In this document: positions 8,385-16,098 of the stretch, one piece after another
Layout: each line of letters begins with the position of its first letter
Numbering within the stretch: the first letter of the stretch is position 1
Assembly (NCBI GenBank): GCA_031267675.1
Contig: JAIRYT010000071.1
Coordinates: 1 to 41,321 of the forward strand
DNA: 41,321 nucleotides
From: Treponema sp.
Lineage (GTDB): Bacteria; Spirochaetota; Spirochaetia; Treponematales; Breznakiellaceae
Direction: 5' to 3'
Position numbers and translations under genes: made by a program
Notes under the pieces: generated by a model
What the model saw: only the letters and a program-made list of their open reading frames with translations
What the model was told of the DNA's origin: nothing
Databases searched by the model: none

Positions 8385-8899
8385 TTTAACATCAAGTTAA
8401 CATCAAGGGAACCAAGGGGTTCGTCCAGCAAAAGGACCGCCGGATTAAGGATAAGGCAGCGGGCAATCGCCACCCGCTGCTTTTGCCCGCCCGAAAGATG
8501 CTCTATTTTTTTATTGCCGAATCCCGGCAGTCCGACCCGTTCAAGCATACCATTAACTTTTTTATATACCGGCGCTCCCCGCTCTCCGCGCCGTTTTAGG
8601 CCAAAGGCTATATTTTCTTTTACATCCATCATGGGGAAAAGGGCAAGATGTTGAAAAACCAGATTAACCGGCCGCTTGTGCGGTTCAACCCCTACCATGT
8701 CTTTTCCCCGTATTGCCACATTTCCCGCTGTCGGTTCATGAAACCCCGCAATCATGTGCAGCAGCGTTGTTTTTCCGCAGCCCGAAGGTCCCAGGATGGT
8801 AAAAAATTTTCCGGCCTCAACGGTAAAAGAGACCTCGTCCACCGCGGTAAAATCGCCAAATCTTTTGGAGATTTTATTCACCGACAAATCGATAATCAT
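8381..8899 (-). pseudogene. potA: 5' part of frameshifted potA (polyamine ABC ATPase)
   Basis: Nucleotide-binding domain of the polyamine-class transporter ATPase. It has Walker A GPSGCGKTTLL, Q-loop region NLVFQHLALFP, signature LSGGQKQRVAIARC and Walker B VLLLDEPLGSLD. Straight after the D-loop the frame reads VNLMLN and stops, because CTTGATGTTAA is present twice in tandem (8386-8407). The truncated 172-residue product lacks the H-loop and the regulatory domain, so it should not couple ATP hydrolysis to transport. It starts at the ATG at 8899, 26 bases after potD. Confidence 0.9.
8386..8407 (-). repeat. 11-bp tandem duplication that breaks potA
   Basis: Two perfect copies of TTAACATCAAG on the plus strand (8386-8396, 8397-8407). 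Eleven is not a multiple of three, so one extra copy shifts the frame. With a single copy the gene reads through in the expected PotA sequence. Such a tandem repeat can also be lost by slippage, so reversion is possible. Confidence 0.95.
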
Positions 8900-8925
8900 T
8901 CACGGCACCCCGCAACCTTTTTGCC

Positions 8926-10008
8926 CTATTGCGAAGCCCGTATTTTGTCCAGTATCTTTCCTTCCATTTCTTCAAGTCCTGCGGGAACCGTAGGATACCA
9001 GTTCATGTTTGCCATAACTTCCGGAGTAAAACACCTGGCAAAATTGGCCGCCGCCTCGGAACTTAAATAGTTAATCGCGTCTTTTGAGGCCGTACCGTAG
9101 TTTTCGGCGTTGGTAAAGGCGGCGGCGTTTTCGGGCCGCAGTACAAAATTAATCCACTTGTAGGCGCCTTCGACATTTTCTGATTTCGCGGGAATCGCAA
9201 AGGTATCAATAAACGCCATGGCCCCGCTGGCGGGAGCGACATAATCAATGTTCGGATTTTCGCGGTACAGTTTCCACGCCTGCTGTTCCCATCCCTTTGC
9301 CGCCCAGATTTCACCGGACCTCATGGATTCAAGAAGGGCGTCGCCGTTTTCCCAGTAATTTCGCACTACTCCTTTTCCCTTGATAAGGACATCGCCGATT
9401 TCTTCAAGATACGTTTCGTACGATGCGGGATTGTCGTACAAGTCAAAGGGATTGTACCCAAGGGAGAATCCCAGGGCGATAAGAATGGGACGCTTCATTC
9501 GATAGGAAACTCTGCCCTCGTATTTCGGATCAAGCAGATCCCGGTAATCCTTTACATCGGGCGCCTTTTCGCGGTTTACGATAAGGCCGGACGTTCCAAA
9601 AACATGGGGAACCGCGTAGAACTGTCCCTGAAACCCGGTGTTTCTTTTTGTGGCCTCAAGTAAATTCGGGTCCAGCTGGGCCACGTCGATTTTTGAATAG
9701 TCAATGGGCTGATACAGCTGGTATTGTTCGACCATGGCGACAATCCTGTCCTGGGAGGGCTGGGCCAGATCGAAACCGCCGCCCCGGGTCGCCCGGAGTT
9801 TTGAAATCATCTCTTCATTGCTGCTGGGAATCGCCTCTACCCTGATGCCCGTCTCCTGTTCAAATGCCAGGATCTGTTCTTCCGGCGCGTATCCTGTCCA
9901 GGTAAGAAGCCGCAATACACCGGGTTCCGTTTTTTTTGATGAACAGCCCATTAGTAAAATTGCGGGGATCACCAAAAGACCGGCAAAAATCGGTAGTCTT
10001 GTTTTCAT
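8926..10008 (-). CDS. potD: PotD-type polyamine-binding lipoprotein
   Basis: Substrate-binding protein of the transporter. Residues 1-22 form a lipoprotein signal peptide ending in the lipobox LLMGC (Cys22), so it is anchored outside the inner membrane. The mature protein begins like PotD/PotF (LRLLTWTGYAPEEQILAFEQ) and keeps GAMAFIDTFAIP, where PotD has the ligand-contacting FWMD; the Asp is kept and the Trp is Phe. The last stretch (WINFVLRPENAAAF) is typical of the family. Spermidine or putrescine is the likely ligand, but other cations such as 2-aminoethylphosphonate cannot be excluded. It is the first gene of the minus-strand operon. Confidence 0.88.
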   Translation of the reverse strand: MKTRLPIFAGLLVIPAILLMGCSSKKTEPGVLRLLTWTGYAPEEQILAFEQETGIRVEAIPSSNEEMISKLRATRGGGFDLAQPSQDRIVAMVEQYQLYQPIDYSKIDVAQLDPNLLEATKRNTGFQGQFYAVPHVFGTSGLIVNREKAPDVKDYRDLLDPKYEGRVSYRMKRPILIALGFSLGYNPFDLYDNPASYETYLEEIGDVLIKGKGVVRNYWENGDALLESMRSGEIWAAKGWEQQAWKLYRENPNIDYVAPASGAMAFIDTFAIPAKSENVEGAYKWINFVLRPENAAAFTNAENYGTASKDAINYLSSEAAANFARCFTPEVMANMNWYPTVPAGLEEMEGKILDKIRASQ

Positions 10009-10053
10009 GTTTTGCTCCTAAAATTCAAACTGTTATTGCTTTTGCAGGCATAT

Positions 10054-10081
10054 CTTATACAGGCGTAAAACATCGTGTAAA
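10054..10081 (-). promoter_or_regulatory. Candidate sigma70 promoter for potD operon
   Basis: On the minus strand TTTACA (-35, 10081-10076) is followed by a 16-base spacer and TATAAG (-10, 10059-10054). The start would lie near 10047, giving a leader of about 40 bases to the potD ATG with AGGAG before it. The 159-bp divergent gap to phnK must also hold the promoter for the right half of the phn genes, but no equally good plus-strand match was seen. Confidence 0.55.
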
Positions 10082-10167
10082 TAAAATTTTTCTTAAAATC
10101 GCGCTTTTAAAGAATTTCTAACGGGTATTTAACCGTTGCTTAACAAATAAAAAGTAAACTTTTTTCC

Positions 10168-11016
10168 ATGGTCAAAAACGGATTTGCCCTGGAACTTAAT
10201 GATCTTACGGCGCGTTACGGGCCGGGTTGTCCGTGCTGTACGGACGCGGGGGCCGCCGCGTCATATATGGAACGGAACCGCTGTCCCCGCTGCGGCAGTG
10301 TCTGGGCCCTGCGGAATATTTCCCTCTGCCTTAAAGAAGGGGATATCCTGGGGGTAGTGGGGGAGTCCGGTTCCGGCAAAACCACCCTTATGCGGATTCT
10401 GTACCTGGACCGCGAACCCGGCAGCGGAACCTATTATCTGGACCGGTATCAGAATGGAAAAACCGATATTTTTTCCCTTAGTCTTCAACAGAAAAAATTT
10501 GTCCGGAACCGGCTTTTGGGGATGGTTTATCAGAATCCCCATCTGGGACTGCGGATGTTTTTTTCTTCCGGGGCCAATGTGGCCGAAAAACTTATCGCTG
10601 CGGGGAACCGTAATGTGGCCGCCATGACGGAACGGACTGTGGAACTTCTGGAACATATCGAGGTGCCGGTAAGCCGGATTAAGGAACCACCGGTGCATTT
10701 TTCAGGGGGTATGCAGCAGCGGGTTCAGATCGCCAGGGCGGCGGCCAACAATCCGCCTATTCTCCTTTTGGACGAAGTAACTACCGGACTTGATCTTTCG
10801 GTACAGGCCAGGGTGCTGGATCTGATCAAGGGAATTCGGCGGGAATACGGTGTTTCCATGATCGTGGTCAGCCACGATTTGGCGGTAGTACGGATGCTGG
10901 CCGACCGGACAGTGGTCATGCTGGATGGAAAAATTATCGAAGAAGGCGTCACGGATCAGATAATGGAAGATCCCCAGCATCGGTATACCCAAACCCTGGT
11001 CAATTCACTTTTATAA
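10168..11016 (+). CDS. phnK: PhnK, C-P lyase complex ATPase
   Basis: ABC-type ATPase that docks onto the PhnGHIJ core; it is not a transporter subunit despite the family. Motifs are Walker A GESGSGKTTLM, signature FSGGMQQRVQIARA, Walker B ILLLDEVTTGLD and H-loop VSHDLAVV. The N terminus contains a cysteine-rich insertion, CPCC at residues 21-24 and CPRC at 39-42 followed by GSVWAL, which could bind a metal. E. coli PhnK lacks it. It is the first phn gene after the inserted block, so it now needs its own promoter. PhnM follows after 25 bases. Confidence 0.93.
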   Translation: MVKNGFALELNDLTARYGPGCPCCTDAGAAASYMERNRCPRCGSVWALRNISLCLKEGDILGVVGESGSGKTTLMRILYLDREPGSGTYYLDRYQNGKTDIFSLSLQQKKFVRNRLLGMVYQNPHLGLRMFFSSGANVAEKLIAAGNRNVAAMTERTVELLEHIEVPVSRIKEPPVHFSGGMQQRVQIARAAANNPPILLLDEVTTGLDLSVQARVLDLIKGIRREYGVSMIVVSHDLAVVRMLADRTVVMLDGKIIEEGVTDQIMEDPQHRYTQTLVNSLL

Positions 11017-11041
11017 ATGACGCCGGCGTTATTGGAGGATT

Positions 11042-12229
11042 ATGAAAGAATGTATTCTTAACGCGGTTGTAGCCGCCCCCGATAAACTGCTTCCTGATCA
11101 TGCGGTGGTTATTCAGGGCGACCGGATTCTGTCAGTCATCCCCATGAGTTCCCTGGGACCGGAGCGCGGTATGCGCTGTTACGACGCCTGCGGGGGATAT
11201 GTATTGCCCGGTTTTATCGACATTCACTCCGATTATATCGAAGGAATCCTTCAACCCCGGCCGACCGCGCTTATGGATTTTGAGACGGGACTCAGGGAGG
11301 CGGAAAAACATCTTTTGGGCCACGGGGTCAGCACGATCTACCATTCCCTTTCCATTATGAATGTGGCGGGCAGTACCGGCAGGCGCGGCGGTTTTCGTAC
11401 CAAAGAAAATTTCGGGCGGCTGGCCCATTTGATTCAGCATTTTCACCGCCACCTGATCCGCCACCGGCTCCATGTCCGTTACGATATATATGCCGGGGAT
11501 CTCTACAGCTATGTAAAAGGGATACTTGAGGAGGGCAAGGTTCATGAACTTTCGTTTATGGATCATACCCCCGGTCAGGGGCAGTACCGCGATATTGCCA
11601 CCTATGCCCGGTCTACCGCGGGCTGGGATGTTGAGGGCAATCCGTCGCTGGAGGAAAAACTCGCGCTTCTGCAAACCCGCACCCTGGTTTCCCGGAAAAA
11701 GCTAAAGGTTCTGGCGGAACTTGCAACGAAGCAGGGCGCGGCCCTGGCCTCCCATGACGATGACAGCCCCGAAAAGGTGCTTTTTATGAAAAACGAGTAC
11801 GGCATGCGAATATCCGAATTCCCCGTGGATCTTGCCTCGGCAAAGACGGCCAGGGCCGAAGGGCTTATGGTGGTTCTGGGGGCCCCCAACGTGCTGCTCG
11901 GCGGCAGTCATTCGGGGAACCTTTCCGCCCTGGAAGCGATCCGGGAGGGCTGCGCGGACATCCTTTGTTCCGACTATTACCCGGCGAGTCTTCTTCACGC
12001 GGCCTTTGTCCTGGAAGAGAAGGGGATCGTTCCCCTGGCTCAGGCGGTACGGATGCTGACCCTCAACCCCGCCCGCGCCGTGGGTATCGCCGCCGATTAC
12101 GGTTCGGTGGAAGAAGGAAAAAAGGCGGACCTCCTGATTGTGCGGAAGCTTCGGAGCCGCCCCCTGATACAGCGGTGTTTTATAGACGGACAAAGCGTCC
12201 TCCGTTATCACTACTCGGGAGTGACCTAA
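11042..12229 (+). CDS. phnM: PhnM, ribosyl 1-methylphosphonate 5-triphosphate diphosphatase
   Basis: Amidohydrolase-superfamily enzyme that removes pyrophosphate from alpha-D-ribose 1-methylphosphonate 5-triphosphate, giving the PhnJ substrate. Metal-site motifs are visible: GFIDIHSDYIEG, ALASHDDDS and CSDYYPASLLHA, followed by the C-terminal stretch LTLNPARAVGI. The 395 residues fit the family (about 378 in E. coli). The start has GGAGG eight bases upstream. The stop codon lies inside a palindromic repeat (12217-12240), so the last residues GVT are encoded by the repeat. Gene order K-M-L differs from K-L-M in E. coli. Confidence 0.94.
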   Translation: MKECILNAVVAAPDKLLPDHAVVIQGDRILSVIPMSSLGPERGMRCYDACGGYVLPGFIDIHSDYIEGILQPRPTALMDFETGLREAEKHLLGHGVSTIYHSLSIMNVAGSTGRRGGFRTKENFGRLAHLIQHFHRHLIRHRLHVRYDIYAGDLYSYVKGILEEGKVHELSFMDHTPGQGQYRDIATYARSTAGWDVEGNPSLEEKLALLQTRTLVSRKKLKVLAELATKQGAALASHDDDSPEKVLFMKNEYGMRISEFPVDLASAKTARAEGLMVVLGAPNVLLGGSHSGNLSALEAIREGCADILCSDYYPASLLHAAFVLEEKGIVPLAQAVRMLTLNPARAVGIAADYGSVEEGKKADLLIVRKLRSRPLIQRCFIDGQSVLRYHYSGVT

Positions 12230-12240
12230 AGGTCAATCCC
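12217..12240 (+). repeat. Palindromic repeat copy 1, supplies the phnM stop
   Basis: GGGA, then AGTGACCTAAAGGTCAAT overlapping its last base, then CCC. The arms GGGA.TGACC and GGTCA.TCCC pair around a TAAA loop, and the TAA of the loop is the stop codon of phnM (12227-12229). A partial further copy, TGACCTAAAGG at 12275-12285, forms the ribosome binding site region of phnL. No T-run follows, so it is not a standard intrinsic terminator. Confidence 0.8.
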
Positions 12241-12292
12241 AGAGCCGCTGGTCGCTGGGCAGTCTGGCGACTGCTGACCTAAAGGAGAATTT

Positions 12293-12991
12293 ATGCTGGG
12301 CCTAAAAGATCTAAGCAAAACGTTTACCCTGCATATCCGGGGCGGGCTTACCATTCAAAGTTTTGAGCACGTCTCCTTTGAAACCCGCGCCGGCAGCCTT
12401 CTGGCCCTGACCGGCCCTTCGGGTATAGGAAAAAGCTCCCTCCTTAAATGTATCTACCGCAGTTACATTCCCACCTCAGGGCAGATTCTTTACACCACGG
12501 AGAAGGGCGCGGTAGACCTTGCGGCCGCAAGCGACTGGGAAATTCTGGAACTCCGGCGCAGCGGGATCGCCTATGTGTCCCAGTTTTTCCATGTTATGCC
12601 CCGGGTATCGGCCCTGGAGATTCTTATGGACCCCCTGCTGATCCGCGGGATCGCCCGGAACGAAGCCGCGGATCAGGCAAAGGACCTGCTCGCCAGGGCG
12701 GGACTGGGAAAAAACCTCTGGGATTTGTACCCCGCTACCTTTTCCGGGGGAGAAAAACAGCGGCTCAATATTCTGCGGGCCGTCATCCGGAAACCCCGGC
12801 TCCTGCTCTTGGACGAACCGACCGCATCCCTTGACCGGGGTTACAAGGAACGGATCATGGAGATGATCGGCGCCCTCAAGAAAGAGGGAACCGCGATGGT
12901 GGGGGTCTTTCACGACCGGGACGCGCTGCTGGGCCTTTCGGACAGCCGCTACGATCTGGCTGCGGGGGCGTACTGCCCGGTGGACGCTTAG
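12293..12991 (+). CDS. phnL: PhnL, C-P lyase complex ATPase
   Basis: Second ABC-type ATPase of the C-P lyase system. It assists PhnGHI in forming ribosyl methylphosphonate triphosphate and stacks on PhnK. Motifs are Walker A GPSGIGKSSLLKCIYRSYIP (the C-x-Y-R context is typical of PhnL), signature FSGGEKQRLNILRA, Walker B LLLLDEPTASLD, and GVFHDRDAL with the switch histidine. The 232 residues match the family. It starts at an ATG preceded by AAAGGAG, which is part of a half copy of the palindromic repeat. The gap to the PHP gene is 43 bases. Confidence 0.93.
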   Translation: MLGLKDLSKTFTLHIRGGLTIQSFEHVSFETRAGSLLALTGPSGIGKSSLLKCIYRSYIPTSGQILYTTEKGAVDLAAASDWEILELRRSGIAYVSQFFHVMPRVSALEILMDPLLIRGIARNEAADQAKDLLARAGLGKNLWDLYPATFSGGEKQRLNILRAVIRKPRLLLLDEPTASLDRGYKERIMEMIGALKKEGTAMVGVFHDRDALLGLSDSRYDLAAGAYCPVDA

Positions 12992-13034
12992 TATAGCTTA
13001 CAATATATAGATGTAACATGAAGGAGCAAACGGT

Positions 13035-13889
13035 TTGAAACATATACGCGGCAAAGCCGATCTGCATATCCACAGTACCTGGTCGGACGGCTCCCTGTCC
13101 GTAGGGGAAATCGTAAAACTTGCCAAAGCCCTCAAACTTGACGTTGTCTCCGTCACCGATCACGACACCATGGACGGTCAGGAGGAGGTTCTGGAAGAAG
13201 GAGCCCGCCGCGATCTTGCGGTCATTCCCGGCATAGAAGTCTCCGCCATGGATTCCGAATCAGGCAGGAAGCTGCACGTTCTGGGATACCGGGTAAAGGA
13301 TCGGGACGGGGTAAGCCGGGTCTGCCGTCCGTACCTGGAGGACCGGGGCCGGGCCGTTCTGGAAGCGGCGGACGCGATCCGGGCCGCAGGCTATCCCGTT
13401 GACCGGGAGGATGTACGATCCCGCGCGGGAAAGCAGGGTATTCCCTACCGGCAGCATGTGATGCATGCCCTGGCTGACCGGGGCTATACCCGAACCATTT
13501 ACGGCCCCCTCTATGACAAACTTTTTGGCCCCGGCGGTCCCGGCGAGGTAAAGAGCCGGTATATGTCCGCCAAAGAAGCGGTACAGCTTATCCGGGACTG
13601 CGGCGGCGAAGCGGTTTTGGCCCACCCGTTTCAATACGATTCCATGGGGCTCCTGCCAAAGCTTGTGGAATGGGGTCTTGAAGGAATTGAATGCCGGAAC
13701 CCTACCCAGACCCCGGAACGGGAAAGGATTGTCCGGGAACAGGCTGAACGTTACGGCCTTTTTCTTACCGGCGGCAGCGACTTCCACGGCCTCTATTCGC
13801 AGCAGCCGGTCCTCCTGGGACAGCCGAAAGACGGTTGTATATCCGGTGATGTAAAATGTGGATTCATGGTAGAAAATGGTAGTTTATGA
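13035..13889 (+). CDS. PHP-domain cyclic phosphodiesterase, likely PhnPP-type
   Basis: Polymerase-and-histidinol-phosphatase (PHP) family phosphoesterase. Metal ligands are visible: ADLHIHSTWSDGS (His11, His13, Asp18), VTDHDT (41-45), GIEVSA (Glu68), VLAHPFQ, and GGSDFHG near the end. In Eggerthella lenta a PHP protein encoded with C-P lyase genes (PhnPP) opens ribose 1,2-cyclic phosphate 5-phosphate and removes the released phosphate. Here the gene follows phnL directly, and no PhnP (metallo-beta-lactamase fold) or PhnN is present, so the same role is inferred. The start is a TTG with AAGGAG nine bases before. A generic nucleotide or AMP phosphatase is the alternative. Confidence 0.85.
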   Translation: MKHIRGKADLHIHSTWSDGSLSVGEIVKLAKALKLDVVSVTDHDTMDGQEEVLEEGARRDLAVIPGIEVSAMDSESGRKLHVLGYRVKDRDGVSRVCRPYLEDRGRAVLEAADAIRAAGYPVDREDVRSRAGKQGIPYRQHVMHALADRGYTRTIYGPLYDKLFGPGGPGEVKSRYMSAKEAVQLIRDCGGEAVLAHPFQYDSMGLLPKLVEWGLEGIECRNPTQTPERERIVREQAERYGLFLTGGSDFHGLYSQQPVLLGQPKDGCISGDVKCGFMVENGSL

Positions 13890-13898
13890 AAATTTGCC

Positions 13899-13927
13899 TT
13901 GACGAATAGATAATTCGTTGTTAAGCT
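13899..13927 (+). promoter_or_regulatory. Candidate promoter with inverted repeat upstream of dhaK
   Basis: TTGACG (13899-13904), 17-base spacer, TAAGCT (13922-13927). ACGAAT (13902-13907) and ATTCGT (13913-13918) form an inverted repeat covering the -35 and spacer, which could be an operator. The dhaK ATG at 13947 is preceded by AGGAGGG. Confidence 0.5.
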
Positions 13928-13946
13928 CGACATAGCAGGAGGGACT

Positions 13947-14942
13947 ATGCAGCGTATTTTGAATGATCCGGATAATATTGTTGATGAAATGCTCAAGGGT
14001 TTTGTTAAAGTTCATAGTGATATTGTAGCGGCTACCGAAAATCCCAGGGTTATTAGACGGCGCATTATGCCGGAGGGTAAGGTTGGGGTAACTACCGGAG
14101 GCGGCAGCGGTCATAAACCCGCATTTATCGGATATATCGGCGAAAACCTCTGTGACGCGGTGGCGGTGGGGGAAATTTGTTCTTCCCCTCCGGCGGAGGC
14201 TTTTTTGGATGCCTTCAGGGCCGCCGATCAGGGTAAGGGAGTCGCCTGTCTCTATGGGAACTATTCCGGGGATAATATGAATGTTAAAATAGCCGTTAAA
14301 ATGGCGGCCAGGGAGGGGATAGAAGTAAAAACCGTGATAGCCAACGATGATGTGGCTTCCGCTCCCAAAGAACAGTCCAAAAAACGCCGGGGAGTTGCCG
14401 GAGAAGTGTTGATGTGGAAAGCCGGCGGCGCCGCTGCGGCTTCCGGCGCCGGTCTTGACCAGGTAATTGCCGCCGCCCAAAAAGCTATTGATCATACCCG
14501 TAGTGTGGGTATCGGTTTGACGCCCTGTACCCTTCCTGCGGTAGGGCACCCCAATTTTGAAATCAAAGACGGTACCATGGAAGTTGGTATTGGTCATCAT
14601 GGTGAGCCGGGGATAGAGGTGTGCCCCCTGGAAACGGCGGCGCAGATGGCAAAACGGATGACCGATGTAGTGCTACCCGATTACCCTTTTGTTCCTGGTG
14701 ATGAGGCGGTCGTTTTGGTGTCCGGTTTAGGGGCAACCCCGGTAATGGAACTCTATGTCCTGTATGATGAAATTTCAAAGATCCTCACCCAGGGGGGAAT
14801 AAAAATTCACCGCAGTTATACGGGGAATTATTTTACTTCCCTGGAAATGAGGGGCGTAACCTTGACAGTCATGAAAGTGGACGAGGAATTGAAAAAGTAT
14901 ATGGATATGCCCTGTTACAGCATGGGTTTTAAGCAGAACTAG
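13947..14942 (+). CDS. dhaK: DhaK-type dihydroxyacetone/ketose kinase, substrate subunit
   Basis: Substrate-binding subunit of a two-component dihydroxyacetone-kinase-family enzyme. The Gly-rich loop reads TTGGGSGHKPAF (residues 49-60), and GIGHHGEPG holds His218, the residue that forms a hemiaminal bond with the ketose carbonyl in DhaK. At 331 residues it is slightly short compared with about 356 in E. coli. No DhaM (PTS) subunit is present, and DhaL follows after 7 bases, so the enzyme is probably ATP-dependent. Relatives phosphorylate dihydroxyacetone or C4 ketoses such as erythrulose. The RpiB-like isomerase next door makes a C4 or longer substrate plausible. Confidence 0.88.
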   Translation: MQRILNDPDNIVDEMLKGFVKVHSDIVAATENPRVIRRRIMPEGKVGVTTGGGSGHKPAFIGYIGENLCDAVAVGEICSSPPAEAFLDAFRAADQGKGVACLYGNYSGDNMNVKIAVKMAAREGIEVKTVIANDDVASAPKEQSKKRRGVAGEVLMWKAGGAAAASGAGLDQVIAAAQKAIDHTRSVGIGLTPCTLPAVGHPNFEIKDGTMEVGIGHHGEPGIEVCPLETAAQMAKRMTDVVLPDYPFVPGDEAVVLVSGLGATPVMELYVLYDEISKILTQGGIKIHRSYTGNYFTSLEMRGVTLTVMKVDEELKKYMDMPCYSMGFKQN

Positions 14943-14949
14943 GGGGAAC

Positions 14950-15594
14950 ATGTTGGAGGGAATGAAGAACGCAAAGGGCAAGCCGGTTCTTTTAAGAGTG
15001 GTCCAGGAAATTCAGCGGAATAAGGATTATCTGGGCGAGATTGATGGACTTATCGGGGATGGTGACCATGGCATGAATATGAATAAGGGTTTTACCCTGT
15101 TCGCCGAACAGATCGCCGATAAGGACATCTGTTTTACCGAAGGACTGGACGAATTGGGGACCATCCTGTTCTCCCGGATTGGCGGTTCGATGGGGCCGAT
15201 TTATGGGACCTTTTTTACGGCCATGGCGGAAAAGGGCGCTTCCTTGGATGTAATTGATACCGCCGCTTTTGCGGCCCTGCTTGATGCCGGTCTTGGGGGC
15301 CTAAGGGAAGTGGTCGAGGCCCAGGTGGGAGACAAAACACTGATAGATACCCTGGTTCCTGCAAATGAAGCCATGCAAAAAGCGGCGGCGGAGGGTAAGG
15401 ATTTGGCTGAGGCCTTAAAGGATTTGAAAATCGCCGCCGAAGCCGGACGTGATTCCACCAAAGATTTGGTAGCCAGGGCCGGTCGTTCCAGCCGGCTGGG
15501 GGAGCGTTCCCGGGGCGTCCTGGATGCCGGGGCGGTTTCCAGTTGTATTATTTTGACCGCTCTGGCGGACGGTATTTTGGAACAAATGGGGTAA
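14950..15594 (+). CDS. dhaL: DhaL-type kinase, nucleotide-binding subunit
   Basis: ADP/ATP-binding subunit that pairs with DhaK. The Mg-nucleotide motif is IGDGDHGMNM (residues 35-44), followed by GGSMGPIYGTFF and the C-terminal GRSSRLGERSRGVLDAGA, all typical of DhaL. The 214 residues match the family. The ATG is preceded by AGGGGGA, and the gene sits between dhaK and the isomerase with gaps of 7 and 3 bases, so the three are one unit. No PTS DhaM is nearby, which argues for free ATP as donor. Confidence 0.88.
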   Translation: MLEGMKNAKGKPVLLRVVQEIQRNKDYLGEIDGLIGDGDHGMNMNKGFTLFAEQIADKDICFTEGLDELGTILFSRIGGSMGPIYGTFFTAMAEKGASLDVIDTAAFAALLDAGLGGLREVVEAQVGDKTLIDTLVPANEAMQKAAAEGKDLAEALKDLKIAAEAGRDSTKDLVARAGRSSRLGERSRGVLDAGAVSSCIILTALADGILEQMG

Positions 15595-15597
15595 GGC

Positions 15598-16056
15598 GTG
15601 CGGACAATAGTAATTGGCTGTGACAATGCGGCAGTGCCTATGAAGGATATGCTGATCAAATTTCTTGAAGGTCGGGGAGTGACGGTGGAAAATGTTGGTT
15701 GTGACAGCGCTGAGGATCCAGTTTTTTATCCGGTTATCGCCAAACGGGCCTGTGGCCGGATCGCGGACTCCGGCTATGAAAAGCGGGGAATTCTGGTATG
15801 TGGTACCGGGATAGGCATGTGTATGACCGCCAATAAATTTAAGGGAATTCGGGCTGCTGTTTGCCATGATAATTTTTCTGCAGAACGATCCGTTTTGAGT
15901 AATAACGGCAATGTCCTGTGTATGGGTGAACGTGTTATCGGCCATGAGCTGGCAAAAAAAATTGCCGGGGAATGGATAACCCTGGAATTCAAAGAAGGCC
16001 CTTCAAGTCCCAAGGTTCAGGCGATCGCAAATATAGAAAATGAAAATATGAAATAG
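15598..16056 (+). CDS. RpiB/LacAB-family sugar-phosphate isomerase, atypical N-terminal motif
   Basis: Aldose-ketose isomerase of the RpiB/LacAB fold. The catalytic cysteine is kept at residue 68 in ILVCGTGIGMCMTANKF, and the C-terminal stretch NGNVLCMGERVIG fits the family. The N-terminal motif, normally GSDHAG, here reads GCDNAA (7-12), so the phosphate-binding His is Asn10. This argues against plain ribose-5-phosphate isomerase. RpiB-type isomerases that act on erythrulose 4-phosphate are known in erythritol catabolism, and the coupling to DhaKL suggests such a role. It starts at a GTG with AAGG close upstream and ends convergent with the DeoR gene. Confidence 0.8.
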   Translation: MRTIVIGCDNAAVPMKDMLIKFLEGRGVTVENVGCDSAEDPVFYPVIAKRACGRIADSGYEKRGILVCGTGIGMCMTANKFKGIRAAVCHDNFSAERSVLSNNGNVLCMGERVIGHELAKKIAGEWITLEFKEGPSSPKVQAIANIENENMK

Positions 16057-16098
16057 GGCGTTTTACAGGGGTCCATACCGGGAATCCGCCTAATGGGT

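Noticed and set aside
12217-12240. Intrinsic terminator after phnM
   Set aside because: The hairpin has no following T-run and phnL, which belongs to the same pathway, starts 52 bases later; better treated as a repeat.
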